Assembly: GCF_902506505.1 (NCBI RefSeq)
Contig: NZ_LR733406.1
Span: 3,117,679-3,181,678, forward strand
DNA: 64,000 bases
Direction of reading: 5' to 3'
Source of the DNA: Pseudomonas sp. 8AS
GTDB taxonomy: Bacteria; Pseudomonadota; Gammaproteobacteria; Pseudomonadales; Pseudomonadaceae
The notes beneath the pieces are model-generated. The model was not told the origin of the DNA. It did no database searches and saw only the letters and a program-made list of their open reading frames with translations. Made by a program: the position numbers and the translations under genes. Below are positions 49,719 to 57,977 of this stretch, one piece after another (the stretch's first letter is position 1; the number at the start of each line of letters is the position of its first letter).

Positions 49719-50899
49719 GCAAGGTTCCTGCTCAACACCAGCAAGGCGATATCATCGGGCATCTCGCCCAGATTGGCCAGCCCGAAGACCCGACGCAAGC
49801 CATCGAGTGTGCCGCCCGCCGAGCACACCAGTTGTGGCAGCACGGCTTCCTTGTCTTTGAGTGTCTCGCCGGGCAAAAGGTCCAGGATGCCGTCGGACAG
49901 CAGGGTCAGGCTGAACGACTCCGGCAGGTCCATTTCCAGGTCGGAATACACCGCTTCCTCGAACAGCCCGACCGGCAGGCCGCGGCCTTCCAGGTAACGC
50001 GCCTGGCCGTCGCTGTACAGCACCGGCAACGGCAGGTGCCCGCCGATGCTGTAGGTCAGCTTGCCGCTCTGCTCGTCGATCACCCCGCCAAGCATGGTCA
50101 CGTGCTTGCCCAGCTTGCAGTTGATCAGGCCGCGGTTGATGTGCCCCAGCACATCGGAGGGCTTGAACTCGGGCAACACCCCACCCCGGCGCGACTCGTA
50201 CAGCAGGCGCGTGGTCATGAACTTGAGCAGCACGGTGACGAAGGCCGACGAGGCGCCATGCCCGGAGACGTCGGCCAGGTAGAAGACGATGCGGCGCTCG
50301 TCGACACGGAAGTAGTCGACGAAATCGCCGGACAGGTACAGCGACGGAATGATGTGGTGGGCAAAATTCAGCCCGTCGGCCTGCCAGGGGGTGACCGGCA
50401 GCATGTTCATCTGCACCTGGCGCCCGGCGTTCTGGTCTTCCTCCAGCAGGTGCAGGCTGGCCTGCAGCTCGCGGTTGGCGGTTTCCAGTTTCTCGCGGTA
50501 GCGCTGGTTCTCGACGCGCAGGTGCGCGCGATCCAGGGCCCGATGCACGGAGTGCTCGAGCACGGCGAGGTCTTCCAGCGGCTTGATCAGGTAGTCGGCG
50601 GCGCCCAGGCGCAGGGCCTCGACCGCATCGCTCATGACCCCGGCACCGGAGACCACGACCACCGGCACGTCGGTGTTGAGCGCGTTGATCCGGCGGATCA
50701 GTTCGAGGCCGTCCACCTGAGGCATGCGCAGGTCGCAGATGACCAGATCCGGACGTTGCAGCTCGAACACTTCCAGCCCCTGCAGACCATTGCTTGCCTG
50801 CAGGACGCTGAAACCGCTGTCTTCGAGGTAGGCGGCGAGGCTGGCGCGGACCACCTCGTCATCATCAATAATCAGCAGCTTGGCGCTGGGATTGTGCAT
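49715..50899 (-). CDS. rssB: receiver-PP2C phosphatase response regulator, RssB-like
   Basis: A 394-residue protein: a receiver domain (Asp56 in ICDLRMP), a coiled-coil linker (about 125-160, ENQRYREKLETANRELQ) and a SpoIIE/PP2C phosphatase domain with LSGDFVDYF, LADVSGHGASSAF and MPDDIALLVL. It should dephosphorylate the adjacent STAS antagonist under control of a sensor kinase. The related HsbR is longer and has a C-terminal kinase domain that is absent here, so RssB is the better match. Confidence 0.87.
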   Translation of the reverse strand: MHNPSAKLLIIDDDEVVRASLAAYLEDSGFSVLQASNGLQGLEVFELQRPDLVICDLRMPQVDGLELIRRINALNTDVPVVVVSGAGVMSDAVEALRLGAADYLIKPLEDLAVLEHSVHRALDRAHLRVENQRYREKLETANRELQASLHLLEEDQNAGRQVQMNMLPVTPWQADGLNFAHHIIPSLYLSGDFVDYFRVDERRIVFYLADVSGHGASSAFVTVLLKFMTTRLLYESRRGGVLPEFKPSDVLGHINRGLINCKLGKHVTMLGGVIDEQSGKLTYSIGGHLPLPVLYSDGQARYLEGRGLPVGLFEEAVYSDLEMDLPESFSLTLLSDGILDLLPGETLKDKEAVLPQLVCSAGGTLDGLRRVFGLANLGEMPDDIALLVLSRNLA

Positions 50900-51114
50900 G
50901 CGTTATCCAGGCAAAGGACGCCGGAGGGGAAGTTGACGATTGGCGCGCGGCGATTTCCGCAGCACCTGTGCACGGTCATTTCACGGCGCAGACGGTACTA
51001 CCATCCGCGGGGTGATTCAAGCTGGCGCCGATTGTCGTTCTGCGACTTTACACCTCAAATCGACGAGGGTTATAAGTGCCGAGAGGAGTACCCCAAAACA
51101 AGAGGACAGGGCCC

Positions 51115-51414
51115 ATGAGCCAAAGCGATCGTGCCTACAGTGAAAAACGCGATTTCATCCGCATGCGCCTGGAGGCACCAGTCACGCTGCATCTCGAAGG
51201 GCGCAGCATTCCTGCCCTGTGCCTCGACCTGTCGAGCACCGGCATGCAACTGGAAGCCGAGTGCGCGCTGAGTCTGGGCCAGACCGTCAAGGTGCACATC
51301 GCCTCCGACCACAACGAGCTCAAGGGCCTGGATGCCGAAGGCGAGGTGATGCGAGTCATCGACCTGGGCGGCGGGCGCCAGTCCATCGGCCTGGCCATCC
51401 TGTCGATGAGCTGA
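51115..51414 (+). CDS. PilZ-domain protein
   Basis: A 99-residue single-domain protein with both c-di-GMP motifs: RDFIR (RxxxR, 12-16) and DLSSTG (DxSxxG, 38-43). It should bind c-di-GMP and act through an unknown partner. ATG 51115 has AGGACAGGG upstream. It is divergent from rssB and convergent with mlaA, the same arrangement as PA2799 in P. aeruginosa from memory. Confidence 0.9.
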   Translation: MSQSDRAYSEKRDFIRMRLEAPVTLHLEGRSIPALCLDLSSTGMQLEAECALSLGQTVKVHIASDHNELKGLDAEGEVMRVIDLGGGRQSIGLAILSMS

Positions 51415-51422
51415 GTAACAGT

Positions 51423-51464
51423 CAGACATGAAAAAGGCGGCCGATGCCGCCTTTTTCATGTCTG
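51423..51464. terminator. bidirectional terminator between the PilZ gene and mlaA
   Basis: A perfect 17-18 bp inverted repeat (51424-51441 with 51446-51463, loop CGAT) including AAAAAGGCGG and CCGCCTTTTT provides a stem and U-tracts on both strands. Confidence 0.92.
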
Positions 51465-51473
51465 CGCAGTGGA

Positions 51474-52175
51474 TCAGAAATCGTCCACCACCTCGCCGTC
51501 CTGCACGCGGAACTCGCGGTTCTGCAGGTAGGCGTTGCGGATGAAGATGTACTTGTCGCCACTGACCATCTTTTCCGCCGAGAGTAGGCTGGCGCGCGTG
51601 TCGACCACGTTCACCCCGCGAGTGACGTTGCGGGTCGGCACATGGTCGATGTAGGGGTACATGCCCAGGTAGCTGTCCGGGATCTTCGCCGGGGCGTCGC
51701 GCAGGCTGCTCGGGCCGAGGAACGGGATCACCAGGTACGGGCCGCTGCCCAGGCCCCAGGCGCCGAGGGTCTGGCCGAAGTCTTCGTCGCTGCGCTGCAG
51801 GCCCATCTGGGTCGCCACGTCGAAGAAGCCCAGCACGCCGAAGGTGGTGTTGAAGATCAGCCGGCTGGTGTCCACGCCTGCATCATGCACCTTGCCCTGC
51901 AGCAGGTTGTTGGCCAGGTTGCCGACGTCGCCGATATTGCCGAACACGTTGTGCACGCCGTCCTCGAGGAACTGCGGGGTGACCTTCTGGTAGCCCTGCG
52001 CCAGCGGCTTCAGGGCGTAGGTGTCGAGGGTGTCGTTGAAGCGGAACACCGGCCGGTTGAAGGCCTCCCACGGGTCGTCCTCGGAAGCCTGCGCCAGTGC
52101 CGGCAGCAGAACCAGGGTGGCACAGACACACAGGCGACCCAGGCGGTCGATCCAGCTTGCAGCGGCTACGCGCAT
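51474..52175 (-). CDS. mlaA: outer-membrane lipid asymmetry protein MlaA (VacJ)
   Basis: A 233-residue protein of the Mla phospholipid retrograde pathway. EDDPWEAFNRPVFRFNDTLD and QTLGAWGLGSGPYLVIPFLG are its signature blocks. E. coli MlaA is a lipoprotein; here the signal peptide ends LPALAQA-SEDDPW with no cysteine at the cleavage site, so no lipobox is visible. Either it is a non-lipidated form or the start is misassigned. A strong bidirectional terminator separates it from the PilZ gene. Confidence 0.9.
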   Translation of the reverse strand: MRVAAASWIDRLGRLCVCATLVLLPALAQASEDDPWEAFNRPVFRFNDTLDTYALKPLAQGYQKVTPQFLEDGVHNVFGNIGDVGNLANNLLQGKVHDAGVDTSRLIFNTTFGVLGFFDVATQMGLQRSDEDFGQTLGAWGLGSGPYLVIPFLGPSSLRDAPAKIPDSYLGMYPYIDHVPTRNVTRGVNVVDTRASLLSAEKMVSGDKYIFIRNAYLQNREFRVQDGEVVDDF

Positions 52176-52284
52176 TTGCAGTCTCTCCTTGGCATTAGTA
52201 GTGTGGCGGCCCGCAGCCAGCCTTCAATGTGGCGCAGTATAAACAGCAGTGCCGGTTTAAGGCAGCAGCAAAGTGGACGAAAAC

Positions 52285-52701
52285 ATGGCGCAACAGCAGC
52301 TCCTGCATACAGCCCATATCCCGGTTCGCTGGGGCGACATGGACAACTACGGTCACGTCAACAACACCGTCTACCTGGAATACGTCCAGGAGGCGCGCGT
52401 CGAGTGGTTCGCCCGCGTCGGCATCGACATCGACCACGCGCCGCAGGGGCCGGTGGTGCTGCAGACCCTGCACACCTACCTAAAACCGGTGGTGCACCCG
52501 GCCACGGTGGTGATCGAGCTGTACGCCGGCGCGGTCGGACGCAGCAGCCTGGTGGTCGAGCACCGCCTGAGCACCCTCGAGGACCCGCACAGCTGCTACG
52601 GCGAAGGCCATTGCAAGCTGGTCTGGATCGACCATGCCAGCAACGCCTCGGTGCCGGTGCCCGACAGCCTGCGCAGCGTCATGGGCGCCGAACCCGCCTG
52701 A
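52285..52701 (+). CDS. acyl-CoA thioesterase (4HBT hotdog family)
   Basis: A 138-residue hotdog-fold thioesterase. VRWGDMDNYGHVNNTVYLEYVQEAR contains the catalytic aspartate and the GHVNN helix of the 4-hydroxybenzoyl-CoA thioesterase type. The acyl substrate is not predictable. ATG 52285 is chosen; a GTG four codons upstream is possible. It is divergent from mlaA. Confidence 0.85.
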   Translation: MAQQQLLHTAHIPVRWGDMDNYGHVNNTVYLEYVQEARVEWFARVGIDIDHAPQGPVVLQTLHTYLKPVVHPATVVIELYAGAVGRSSLVVEHRLSTLEDPHSCYGEGHCKLVWIDHASNASVPVPDSLRSVMGAEPA

Positions 52702-52769
52702 AACCCCGCTGTCATCGGATCGTCACCGAACCGACCTAGGCTGCCGGCATATCCTCGGGGACCTTCGCC

Positions 52770-53420
52770 ATGCCCGGTTCGCCTGCTGCGCCCGCCTTCA
52801 ATGCCCTGCTGCTGGGCCTCTCCGGCTGCCTGGTGGATTTTGGCGCACGCACCCTGCCGGTGGCCCGCGCCCACTGCCTGGATGAGCGCGAGCTGTTGCC
52901 GGCGCTGCTGGCCAGCGCCGCGGAACATGCCGAACGCCTGCCCGGGATCGACGAACTGCTCAACCAGCTGCAGCGCCAGCAGCTGCCCTGCGCCTGGCTG
53001 GACGAGCTGCCCGCTGCGGTCAGCACGCGCCTGGCCCGTGCCTTGCCGGGCTGGCTACCCGCGGCGCAGGTCGGCGCGGCTCGCCCCTGGCCGGCGCCGG
53101 ACAGCATCTGGCAGGCCCTCGCCGGCCTGCAGGTCGACAGCCTGCACGGCTGCGTGCTGATCGCCAGCGAGCCGCGCCTGCTGCAGGCCGGGTTGAATGC
53201 CGGGCTGTGGTGCATCGGCCTGGCCACCTGCGGCTCGTTGTGCGGCCTGGCCCTCGGCGACTGGCAGGCGCTGCCCGGCCCGGAGCGCGACAAGTTGCGC
53301 GTCGCGGCGACCCTGCAGCTCTATCGCCTCGGCGCCCACTCGGTGATCGACCACCCCGGAGAAATCCCCGCCTGTCTGCAGGATTTGGCCATGCGCCGGC
53401 AGAAAGGCGAAAAACCCTGA
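52770..53420 (+). CDS. degenerate HAD-like (PhnX-related) protein
   Basis: A 216-residue protein resembling the phosphonoacetaldehyde-hydrolase branch of the HAD superfamily (AFNALLLGLSGCLVDFGARTL near the N-terminus, PWPAPDSIWQAL and LAGLNAGLWCIGLATCG-type segments later). In real HAD enzymes the N-terminal motif is DxDGT; here it reads GLSGC, so the nucleophilic aspartate is lost. Probable loss of catalysis suggests a binding or structural role. It lies 68 bp after the thioesterase gene on the same strand. Confidence 0.72.
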   Translation: MPGSPAAPAFNALLLGLSGCLVDFGARTLPVARAHCLDERELLPALLASAAEHAERLPGIDELLNQLQRQQLPCAWLDELPAAVSTRLARALPGWLPAAQVGAARPWPAPDSIWQALAGLQVDSLHGCVLIASEPRLLQAGLNAGLWCIGLATCGSLCGLALGDWQALPGPERDKLRVAATLQLYRLGAHSVIDHPGEIPACLQDLAMRRQKGEKP

Positions 53421-53548
53421 AAGACAAATCCCCCGGCCATTTGACCCGGATCAGGCAAGAGCGCCGCGTCTGGATTAACCTTCAGGCAAAGGGACGAACC
53501 TTTGCCAGTTGGCCAGGGTCCACTTTGTAGTCTTGACGGAGAAAAACC

Positions 53549-53812
53549 ATGCCCGAACGCCTGCAGCAACATCTTCAGCAACTGCGCGAAGAGCTGGCCA
53601 CCGATATCCCGCTGGACGCCGACGACCGCGCCGCCCTGCTCGAACTGATGCAGGAGATCGACCTGAAACTGGCCAAGGAGCTGGCCAGTGCCCCGGACGC
53701 CAGCCTGGTCGACGGGGTCAACCTGGCCGTGGAGCGCTTCGAAACCCAGCACCCGACCCTGGCCGGCACCCTGCGCAATATCCTGCAGAGCCTGGCCAAT
53801 ATGGGGATCTGA
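53549..53812 (+). CDS. DUF4404 family protein
   Basis: An 87-residue, largely helical protein (MPERLQQHLQQLREELATD, then LLELMQEIDLKLAKE). It matches the DUF4404 family in length and pattern. Function is unknown; a coiled-coil-like N-terminus suggests oligomerisation. It has a strong Shine-Dalgarno (CGGAGAAA) and a bidirectional terminator after it, so it is likely monocistronic. Confidence 0.83.
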   Translation: MPERLQQHLQQLREELATDIPLDADDRAALLELMQEIDLKLAKELASAPDASLVDGVNLAVERFETQHPTLAGTLRNILQSLANMGI

Positions 53813-53844
53813 GTCCTTTCCCGGATTGCATCCGAGCAACCACA

Positions 53845-53869
53845 AAAAAGCCCGCATCTGCGGGCTTTT
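53845..53869. terminator. bidirectional terminator, DUF4404 gene / queF
   Basis: The stem AGCCCGC with GCGGGCT (53849-53855 and 53860-53866), flanked by AAAA and TTTT, serves both convergent genes. Confidence 0.88.
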
Positions 53870-53872
53870 GCC

Positions 53873-54703
53873 TTACTGGCGCACCAGCCGCCGGTTGTCC
53901 GGGCTGATCGGCACCGTGCTGCGGTAAGGGTTGATATCCAGCCCGCCGCGGCGCACGTAACGCGCATACACGGTCAGGCGCTGCGGCTGCAGCAGGCGCT
54001 GCAGGTCGAGGAACACCCGCTCCACGCACTGTTCATGGAAGTCCTGGTGCTGGCGGAAGCTCACCACGTAGGCCAGCAGGCTGGCGGCATCCAGGCGCGG
54101 GCCCTGGTAGTCGACCACCAGGGTACCCCAGTCCGGCTGGCCGGTGACCGGGCAGTTGGACTTGAGCAGGTGGCTGTAGAGGGTTTCCTCGACTATCTCC
54201 CCGGCGGCGCAGCGCAGCAGCTCGGGGCGCGGATGGGCATAGTCGCTGACCGCGATCTCCAGCTCGTCGATGCAGCGCCCCGGCAGCACGGCCACGCCCT
54301 CGGCGGCCACCGCTTCCAGGCTGCGCACCCGCACCGTCACCGGCGCGCCGGCGCAGGCGGACAGGTCGCGAGCCAGCACCTGCTCGACTTCGGCCTGGCT
54401 GGCATAGACGCTCTGGTTCAACGAGTTGAGGTACAGCTTGAACGACTTGGACTCGATGATATTCGGCGAGTCGGCCGGGATGGCGAACTCGCCGATGGCC
54501 ACCACCGGCTTGCCGGAAGGCAGCAGCCAGGACAGCTCGTAGCAGTTCCAGTAGTCCACGCCCTGGTAGGGCAAGGTGCTGGCCGTCAGCCCCAGCTCGG
54601 CCCACTTGGTGGCGCGCGGGATGGGGAACAGCAGCTCGGGAGCGTAGCTGGAAAGGTATTCGCTGGATTTGCCCAGCGGCGAGTGTTCGGCGGGATGCTG
54701 CAT
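53873..54703 (-). CDS. queF: NADPH-dependent 7-cyano-7-deazaguanine reductase
   Basis: A 276-residue enzyme that reduces preQ0 to preQ1 in queuosine synthesis. [13 protein letters not shown] is the QueF substrate motif and [12 protein letters not shown] holds the catalytic cysteine and aspartate. The length identifies the longer (E. coli-like, two tunnel-fold) form. It is a single gene with a terminator shared with DUF4404. Confidence 0.95.
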   Translation of the reverse strand: MQHPAEHSPLGKSSEYLSSYAPELLFPIPRATKWAELGLTASTLPYQGVDYWNCYELSWLLPSGKPVVAIGEFAIPADSPNIIESKSFKLYLNSLNQSVYASQAEVEQVLARDLSACAGAPVTVRVRSLEAVAAEGVAVLPGRCIDELEIAVSDYAHPRPELLRCAAGEIVEETLYSHLLKSNCPVTGQPDWGTLVVDYQGPRLDAASLLAYVVSFRQHQDFHEQCVERVFLDLQRLLQPQRLTVYARYVRRGGLDINPYRSTVPISPDNRRLVRQ

Positions 54704-54794
54704 GGCGGTGGCCTGGAAAGCGGAAAACGGCGGGCATTATACGCCCAAGGGCCGGAGCTGCATTTCAATCGGAGCATCGGTGGGCAGGCAAACT

Positions 54795-54855
54795 GTAGGG
54801 TGCGCCGCGCGCACCAAGCAGACCGTGCAGGGCCATGGTATGCACGGCGCACCGC
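54795..54855. repeat. REPIN-like element, copy 4 (degenerate)
   Basis: GTAGGGTGCGCCGCGCGCACC on the left and a decayed GCACGGCGCACC partner on the right resemble copies 1-3. It lies between the copB stop and queF. Confidence 0.65.
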
Positions 54856-54863
54856 GACAGCCA

Positions 54864-55568
54864 TTACAACCAGAACTTCAACCCCAGCATCCAGGCGCCC
54901 TCCTCGTCATGCTCGCCTTCGTCGCGCAGCCAGTCGCCGCTGCGGCCGTAGGTCTTCTCCCAGACATAGCCGACATAGGGCGAGAACTGCGGGTTGACCC
55001 GGTAATTCAGGCGCAATCCGGCCTCCAGGGTGCTGCCGCCGGCGCCGATGCCCAGGTCGCGGTCGTCGGCCAGGGCCAGGTCGTATTCCAGCTTGGGCTC
55101 CAGCACCCAGCGCTGGGTCAGCAGCAGCTCGTACTCGGCCTCGACGCGCAGCGACGGGTCGCCGCGTTCGCTGACGAACAGGTTGGCGTCCAGCTCGATC
55201 CACTGCGGCGCCAGGCCTTTCACACCGAGCACCGCATAGCTGCGGGTTGGCCCCGGCTGGTCGTCATGACGCACGCCGGCCTGCCAGTCGAAGAACTCGC
55301 TGACCATGCGCCGATACAGCAGCTGGGTCTCGCTGGACTCGGTCGGGCCGCCGTCGGCGCGCTCACCACTGCTTTTCAGCACCGCCTTGTGCAGGTCGTT
55401 GCCGTAGGTGGCCTCCAGCTCCCAGGCCAGCGCCTGATCGTCGCCATCGAAGCGCTGTTCCAGGTGGTCCACGGCCAGCTTGGCCACCGGCATGGCGTCC
55501 ATATGCGGCTCCATGGCCAGTGCCGGGGTGGCCAGCAGCAGTGCCGGCAACAGATTAATGGTGCGCAT
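54864..55568 (-). CDS. copB: copper resistance protein CopB
   Basis: A 234-residue outer-membrane protein with a signal peptide (LLPALLLATPALA-MEPHM) and the CopB beta-barrel segments (FDGDDQALAWELEATYGNDLHKA, PYVGYVWEKTYG). It lacks the long Met/His-rich N-terminal repeat of plasmid PcoB, having only a short MEPHMDAM. Its ATG lies 14 bp inside the 3' end of copA, showing coupling. Presumed role: copper tolerance across the outer membrane. Confidence 0.9.
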   Translation of the reverse strand: MRTINLLPALLLATPALAMEPHMDAMPVAKLAVDHLEQRFDGDDQALAWELEATYGNDLHKAVLKSSGERADGGPTESSETQLLYRRMVSEFFDWQAGVRHDDQPGPTRSYAVLGVKGLAPQWIELDANLFVSERGDPSLRVEAEYELLLTQRWVLEPKLEYDLALADDRDLGIGAGGSTLEAGLRLNYRVNPQFSPYVGYVWEKTYGRSGDWLRDEGEHDEEGAWMLGLKFWL

Positions 55569-57303
55569 GTTCGCTCTCCTTGGCCGCCGGTTGTTCGCTG
55601 TAGAACGGCTGGGTAGTGCCGTCGGCCGCCTCGACCACGACCTTGCGGAACATGCCGCTGCCCATGTGGTAGATCAGATGGCAGTGGAAGGCCCACTCGC
55701 CCATGGCGTCGGCCGGCACGTCCACTTCCAGGGTCTGCCCCGGCGCCACGTTGACCACGTGCTTGAGCGGGTTGAACTGGCCGTTGCCCTTGTCCAGCTG
55801 CATCCACATGCCGTGCAGGTGCATGGGGTGGTTCATCATGGTCTGGTTGACGAAGCGAAAACGCACCCGCTCGCCGTACTTGAGGCGGATCGGCTCGGCC
55901 TCGGAGTATTTCACCCCGTTGAACGACCAGAAGTAGCGCTCCATGTTGCCGGTCAGCTGCAGCTCGATGGTGCGGTCCGGCGCCCGGTAGCCGGCAGCCG
56001 GGCGCATGGCCTTGAGGTCGCCGTAGACCAGCACCCGCCCACCATCCACCGGTTCGGGCGCGATGCCGCTGCCGGCGGCGTAGTCCGGGTTGTTCGCCTG
56101 GGCCATGGCCGCGTGATTCATCGCGCCATGGTCCATGCCGGCCATCTGCGAGTGGTCCATCCCGGCCATCGCCGAGTGATCCATGCCCGCCATCTGGGAA
56201 TGGTCCATGCCGGCCATGCTCGAATGATCCATACCGGCCATATCGCCATGATCCATCCCCGCGTGGGCCATGCCCATGTCGGCCATGCTCAGCAGGCGCG
56301 GCGCCCGCAGCTCGGGCACCTCACCCTGCATGCCGGCCCGCGGCGCCAGGGTGGCGCGGGCATAGCCGCGGCGGTCCATGGATTCGGCGAACAGGGTGTA
56401 GGCCTTATCCTCCTTGGGCTGGACGATCACGTCGTAGGTTTCCGCCACGGCGATGCGCAACTGCTCGACAGTCACCGGCTGCACATCATTGCCGTCGGCC
56501 TGCACCACGGTCATGGCCAGGCCGGGAATGCGCAGATCGAAATAGCTCATGCCCGAACCGTTGATGATGCGCAGGCGCACCCGTTCGCCCGGCTTGAACA
56601 GCGCGGTCCAGTTCTGCTCGGCATCGCGCCCGTTGACCAGGAAACGGAAGCCGCTGACATCGGCGATGTCAGTCTTGGCCATGCGCATGTTGCCCCAGTC
56701 CCAGCGGTCCTTGAGCGCCGCGCTCCAGCCATCGCGCTTGGCGTCGCGCAGCAGGTCGCCGAGGGTCGGCTGCTGGTCGTTGTAGTAGTCGGCCTGCTTC
56801 TTCAGGTTGGCCAGGGTGCGCTCCGGCTTCTCGTCCTGCCAGTCGAACAGCAGCACCGTGTATTCGCGGTCGTAGCGGTACGGCTCGCGGCCCTTGGGCT
56901 CGATGATCAGCGGCCCGTAGATGCCTTCCTGTTCCTGGAAGTCGGCATGGGCGTGATACCAGTAGGTGCCGGACTGGTTGACCGTGAAGCGGTAGGTGAA
57001 GGTCTCGCCCGGCTGGATGCCGGGAAAGCTGATGCCCGGCACGCCGTCCTGGGTATAGGGCAGCAGGATGCCGTGCCAGTGCAGCGCGCTCATGCGATCC
57101 AGGCGGTTGGTGACGGCGATTTCCACCGCCTCACCTTCCTGGAAGCGCAGTTCCGGCGCCGGGCTCTGGCCATTGACGGTCAGCGCCGGACGCACGCCGT
57201 CGCTGAAACGCACCTGGCCCTCGTCGATCACCAGCTCGTAGCGAGCGGCCTGGGCAGCCAGGCTCAGGCCCAGTAGCCCGGCAGCCAGTAGCAGACGCTT
57301 CAC
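55555..57303 (-). CDS. copA: multicopper oxidase CopA
   Basis: A 582-residue multicopper oxidase for copper tolerance. Copper-binding blocks are HWHGILLP, YWYHAHADFQEQ, HPMHLHGMWMQ and WAFHCHLIYHMGSGM. A Met/His-rich insert (residues about 347-396) has six copies of MDHSxMAG-like units. The signal peptide MKRLLLAAGLLGLSLAAQA is Sec-type with no twin arginine, unlike many CopA/PcoA, so copper loading could take place in the periplasm. It starts GTG, overlapping the cupredoxin gene (GTGA, 57303-57300). Confidence 0.93.
   Translation of the reverse strand: MKRLLLAAGLLGLSLAAQAARYELVIDEGQVRFSDGVRPALTVNGQSPAPELRFQEGEAVEIAVTNRLDRMSALHWHGILLPYTQDGVPGISFPGIQPGETFTYRFTVNQSGTYWYHAHADFQEQEGIYGPLIIEPKGREPYRYDREYTVLLFDWQDEKPERTLANLKKQADYYNDQQPTLGDLLRDAKRDGWSAALKDRWDWGNMRMAKTDIADVSGFRFLVNGRDAEQNWTALFKPGERVRLRIINGSGMSYFDLRIPGLAMTVVQADGNDVQPVTVEQLRIAVAETYDVIVQPKEDKAYTLFAESMDRRGYARATLAPRAGMQGEVPELRAPRLLSMADMGMAHAGMDHGDMAGMDHSSMAGMDHSQMAGMDHSAMAGMDHSQMAGMDHGAMNHAAMAQANNPDYAAGSGIAPEPVDGGRVLVYGDLKAMRPAAGYRAPDRTIELQLTGNMERYFWSFNGVKYSEAEPIRLKYGERVRFRFVNQTMMNHPMHLHGMWMQLDKGNGQFNPLKHVVNVAPGQTLEVDVPADAMGEWAFHCHLIYHMGSGMFRKVVVEAADGTTQPFYSEQPAAKESEHAHH
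56113..56261 (-). repeat. tandem repeat encoding MDHSxMAG units within copA
   Basis: About six copies of a 24-bp unit, with synonymous changes, encode MDH(S/G)xMAG. The period matches the codons exactly, so it is a coding repeat and not a CRISPR or intergenic array. The residues are those used for Cu(I)/Cu(II) binding. Confidence 0.85.
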
Positions 57304-57830
57304 GGCTGTACCTCGACGTTACCGACCATGCCCGCCTGGTAGTGGCCGGGGATATTGCAGGCGAATTCCAGGCCGCCGCTCCGGCTGAAGGTCCAGGTCA
57401 GCTCGGCGCTCTGGCCCGGTTCGAGCATCACCGTATTGGGGTCGTCGTGGGTCATCTTGCCGTGCTGCATGCCGCTCATGTCGTGCTGGCTATGGTCCAT
57501 CTTGCCCATGTCGCTGGACATGCCGGTCGGGGTGAGCATGCCCATCTGCTGCATCATCAGCATGTGCTTCTGGTGCTCGGCATGCATGACCGCATCGCCC
57601 AGGCTGAACTCGTGCAACAGCGCGCCGTCGTTCTTCAGCACGAAACGCACGGTCTCGCCGGCCTTGACCTGCACGCTGCCCGGCTCGTAGTACATATCGC
57701 CTAGGGTGATCGTGACGGTACGGTCGGCCTCGGCCGCCTTGCCCGGCTCACCGAAACTGAAGTGGCCCGGAGCGGCCAGGACCGGCAGGCTGAAGGCGCA
57801 GAGCAGCGGCAGAAGGAAACGTGCGGACAT
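57300..57830 (-). CDS. cupredoxin-domain copper-binding protein
   Basis: A 176-residue periplasmic protein with a signal peptide (LLCAFSLPVLA-APGHF) and a cupredoxin fold: LLHEFSLGD (His73) and FACNIPGHYQAGM (Cys158, His163 and Met168) are the type-1 copper ligands. A Met/His-rich loop (about 83-128, MDHSQHDMSGMQH) adds extra copper-binding capacity. It is the first gene of cupredoxin-copA-copB and is divergent from copRS. Confidence 0.9.
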   Translation of the reverse strand: MSARFLLPLLCAFSLPVLAAPGHFSFGEPGKAAEADRTVTITLGDMYYEPGSVQVKAGETVRFVLKNDGALLHEFSLGDAVMHAEHQKHMLMMQQMGMLTPTGMSSDMGKMDHSQHDMSGMQHGKMTHDDPNTVMLEPGQSAELTWTFSRSGGLEFACNIPGHYQAGMVGNVEVQP

Positions 57831-57885
57831 GAGTGAGGCTCCATGGATGGAAGATGGCCCACTCTAGACGCCGGCAACTGGCGCT

Positions 57886-57918
57886 AAGCTGACACGAAGA
57901 TTACAACTTTGTCAGCTT
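57886..57918. promoter_or_regulatory. CopR-box-like operator between the cop operons
   Basis: Arms AAGCTGACA (57886-57894) and TGTCAGCTT (57910-57918) form a perfect 9-bp inverted repeat. On the minus strand the segment 57915-57900 reads CTGACA-N5-GTAAT, matching the P. aeruginosa CopR box as I recall it. It lies between divergent cop operons, where CopR should bind. Confidence 0.7.
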
Positions 57919-57977
57919 TACCCATTGCCGCCCTCGCCTGGCGTATAAAGCCGGCATCCACCCCGCACGAGCCCCCG

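Noticed and set aside
56113..56261. Regular 24-bp repeats, first considered as a CRISPR array
   Set aside because: The repeats are in frame in copA, encode MDHSxMAG, and have no spacers of the kind a CRISPR array needs.
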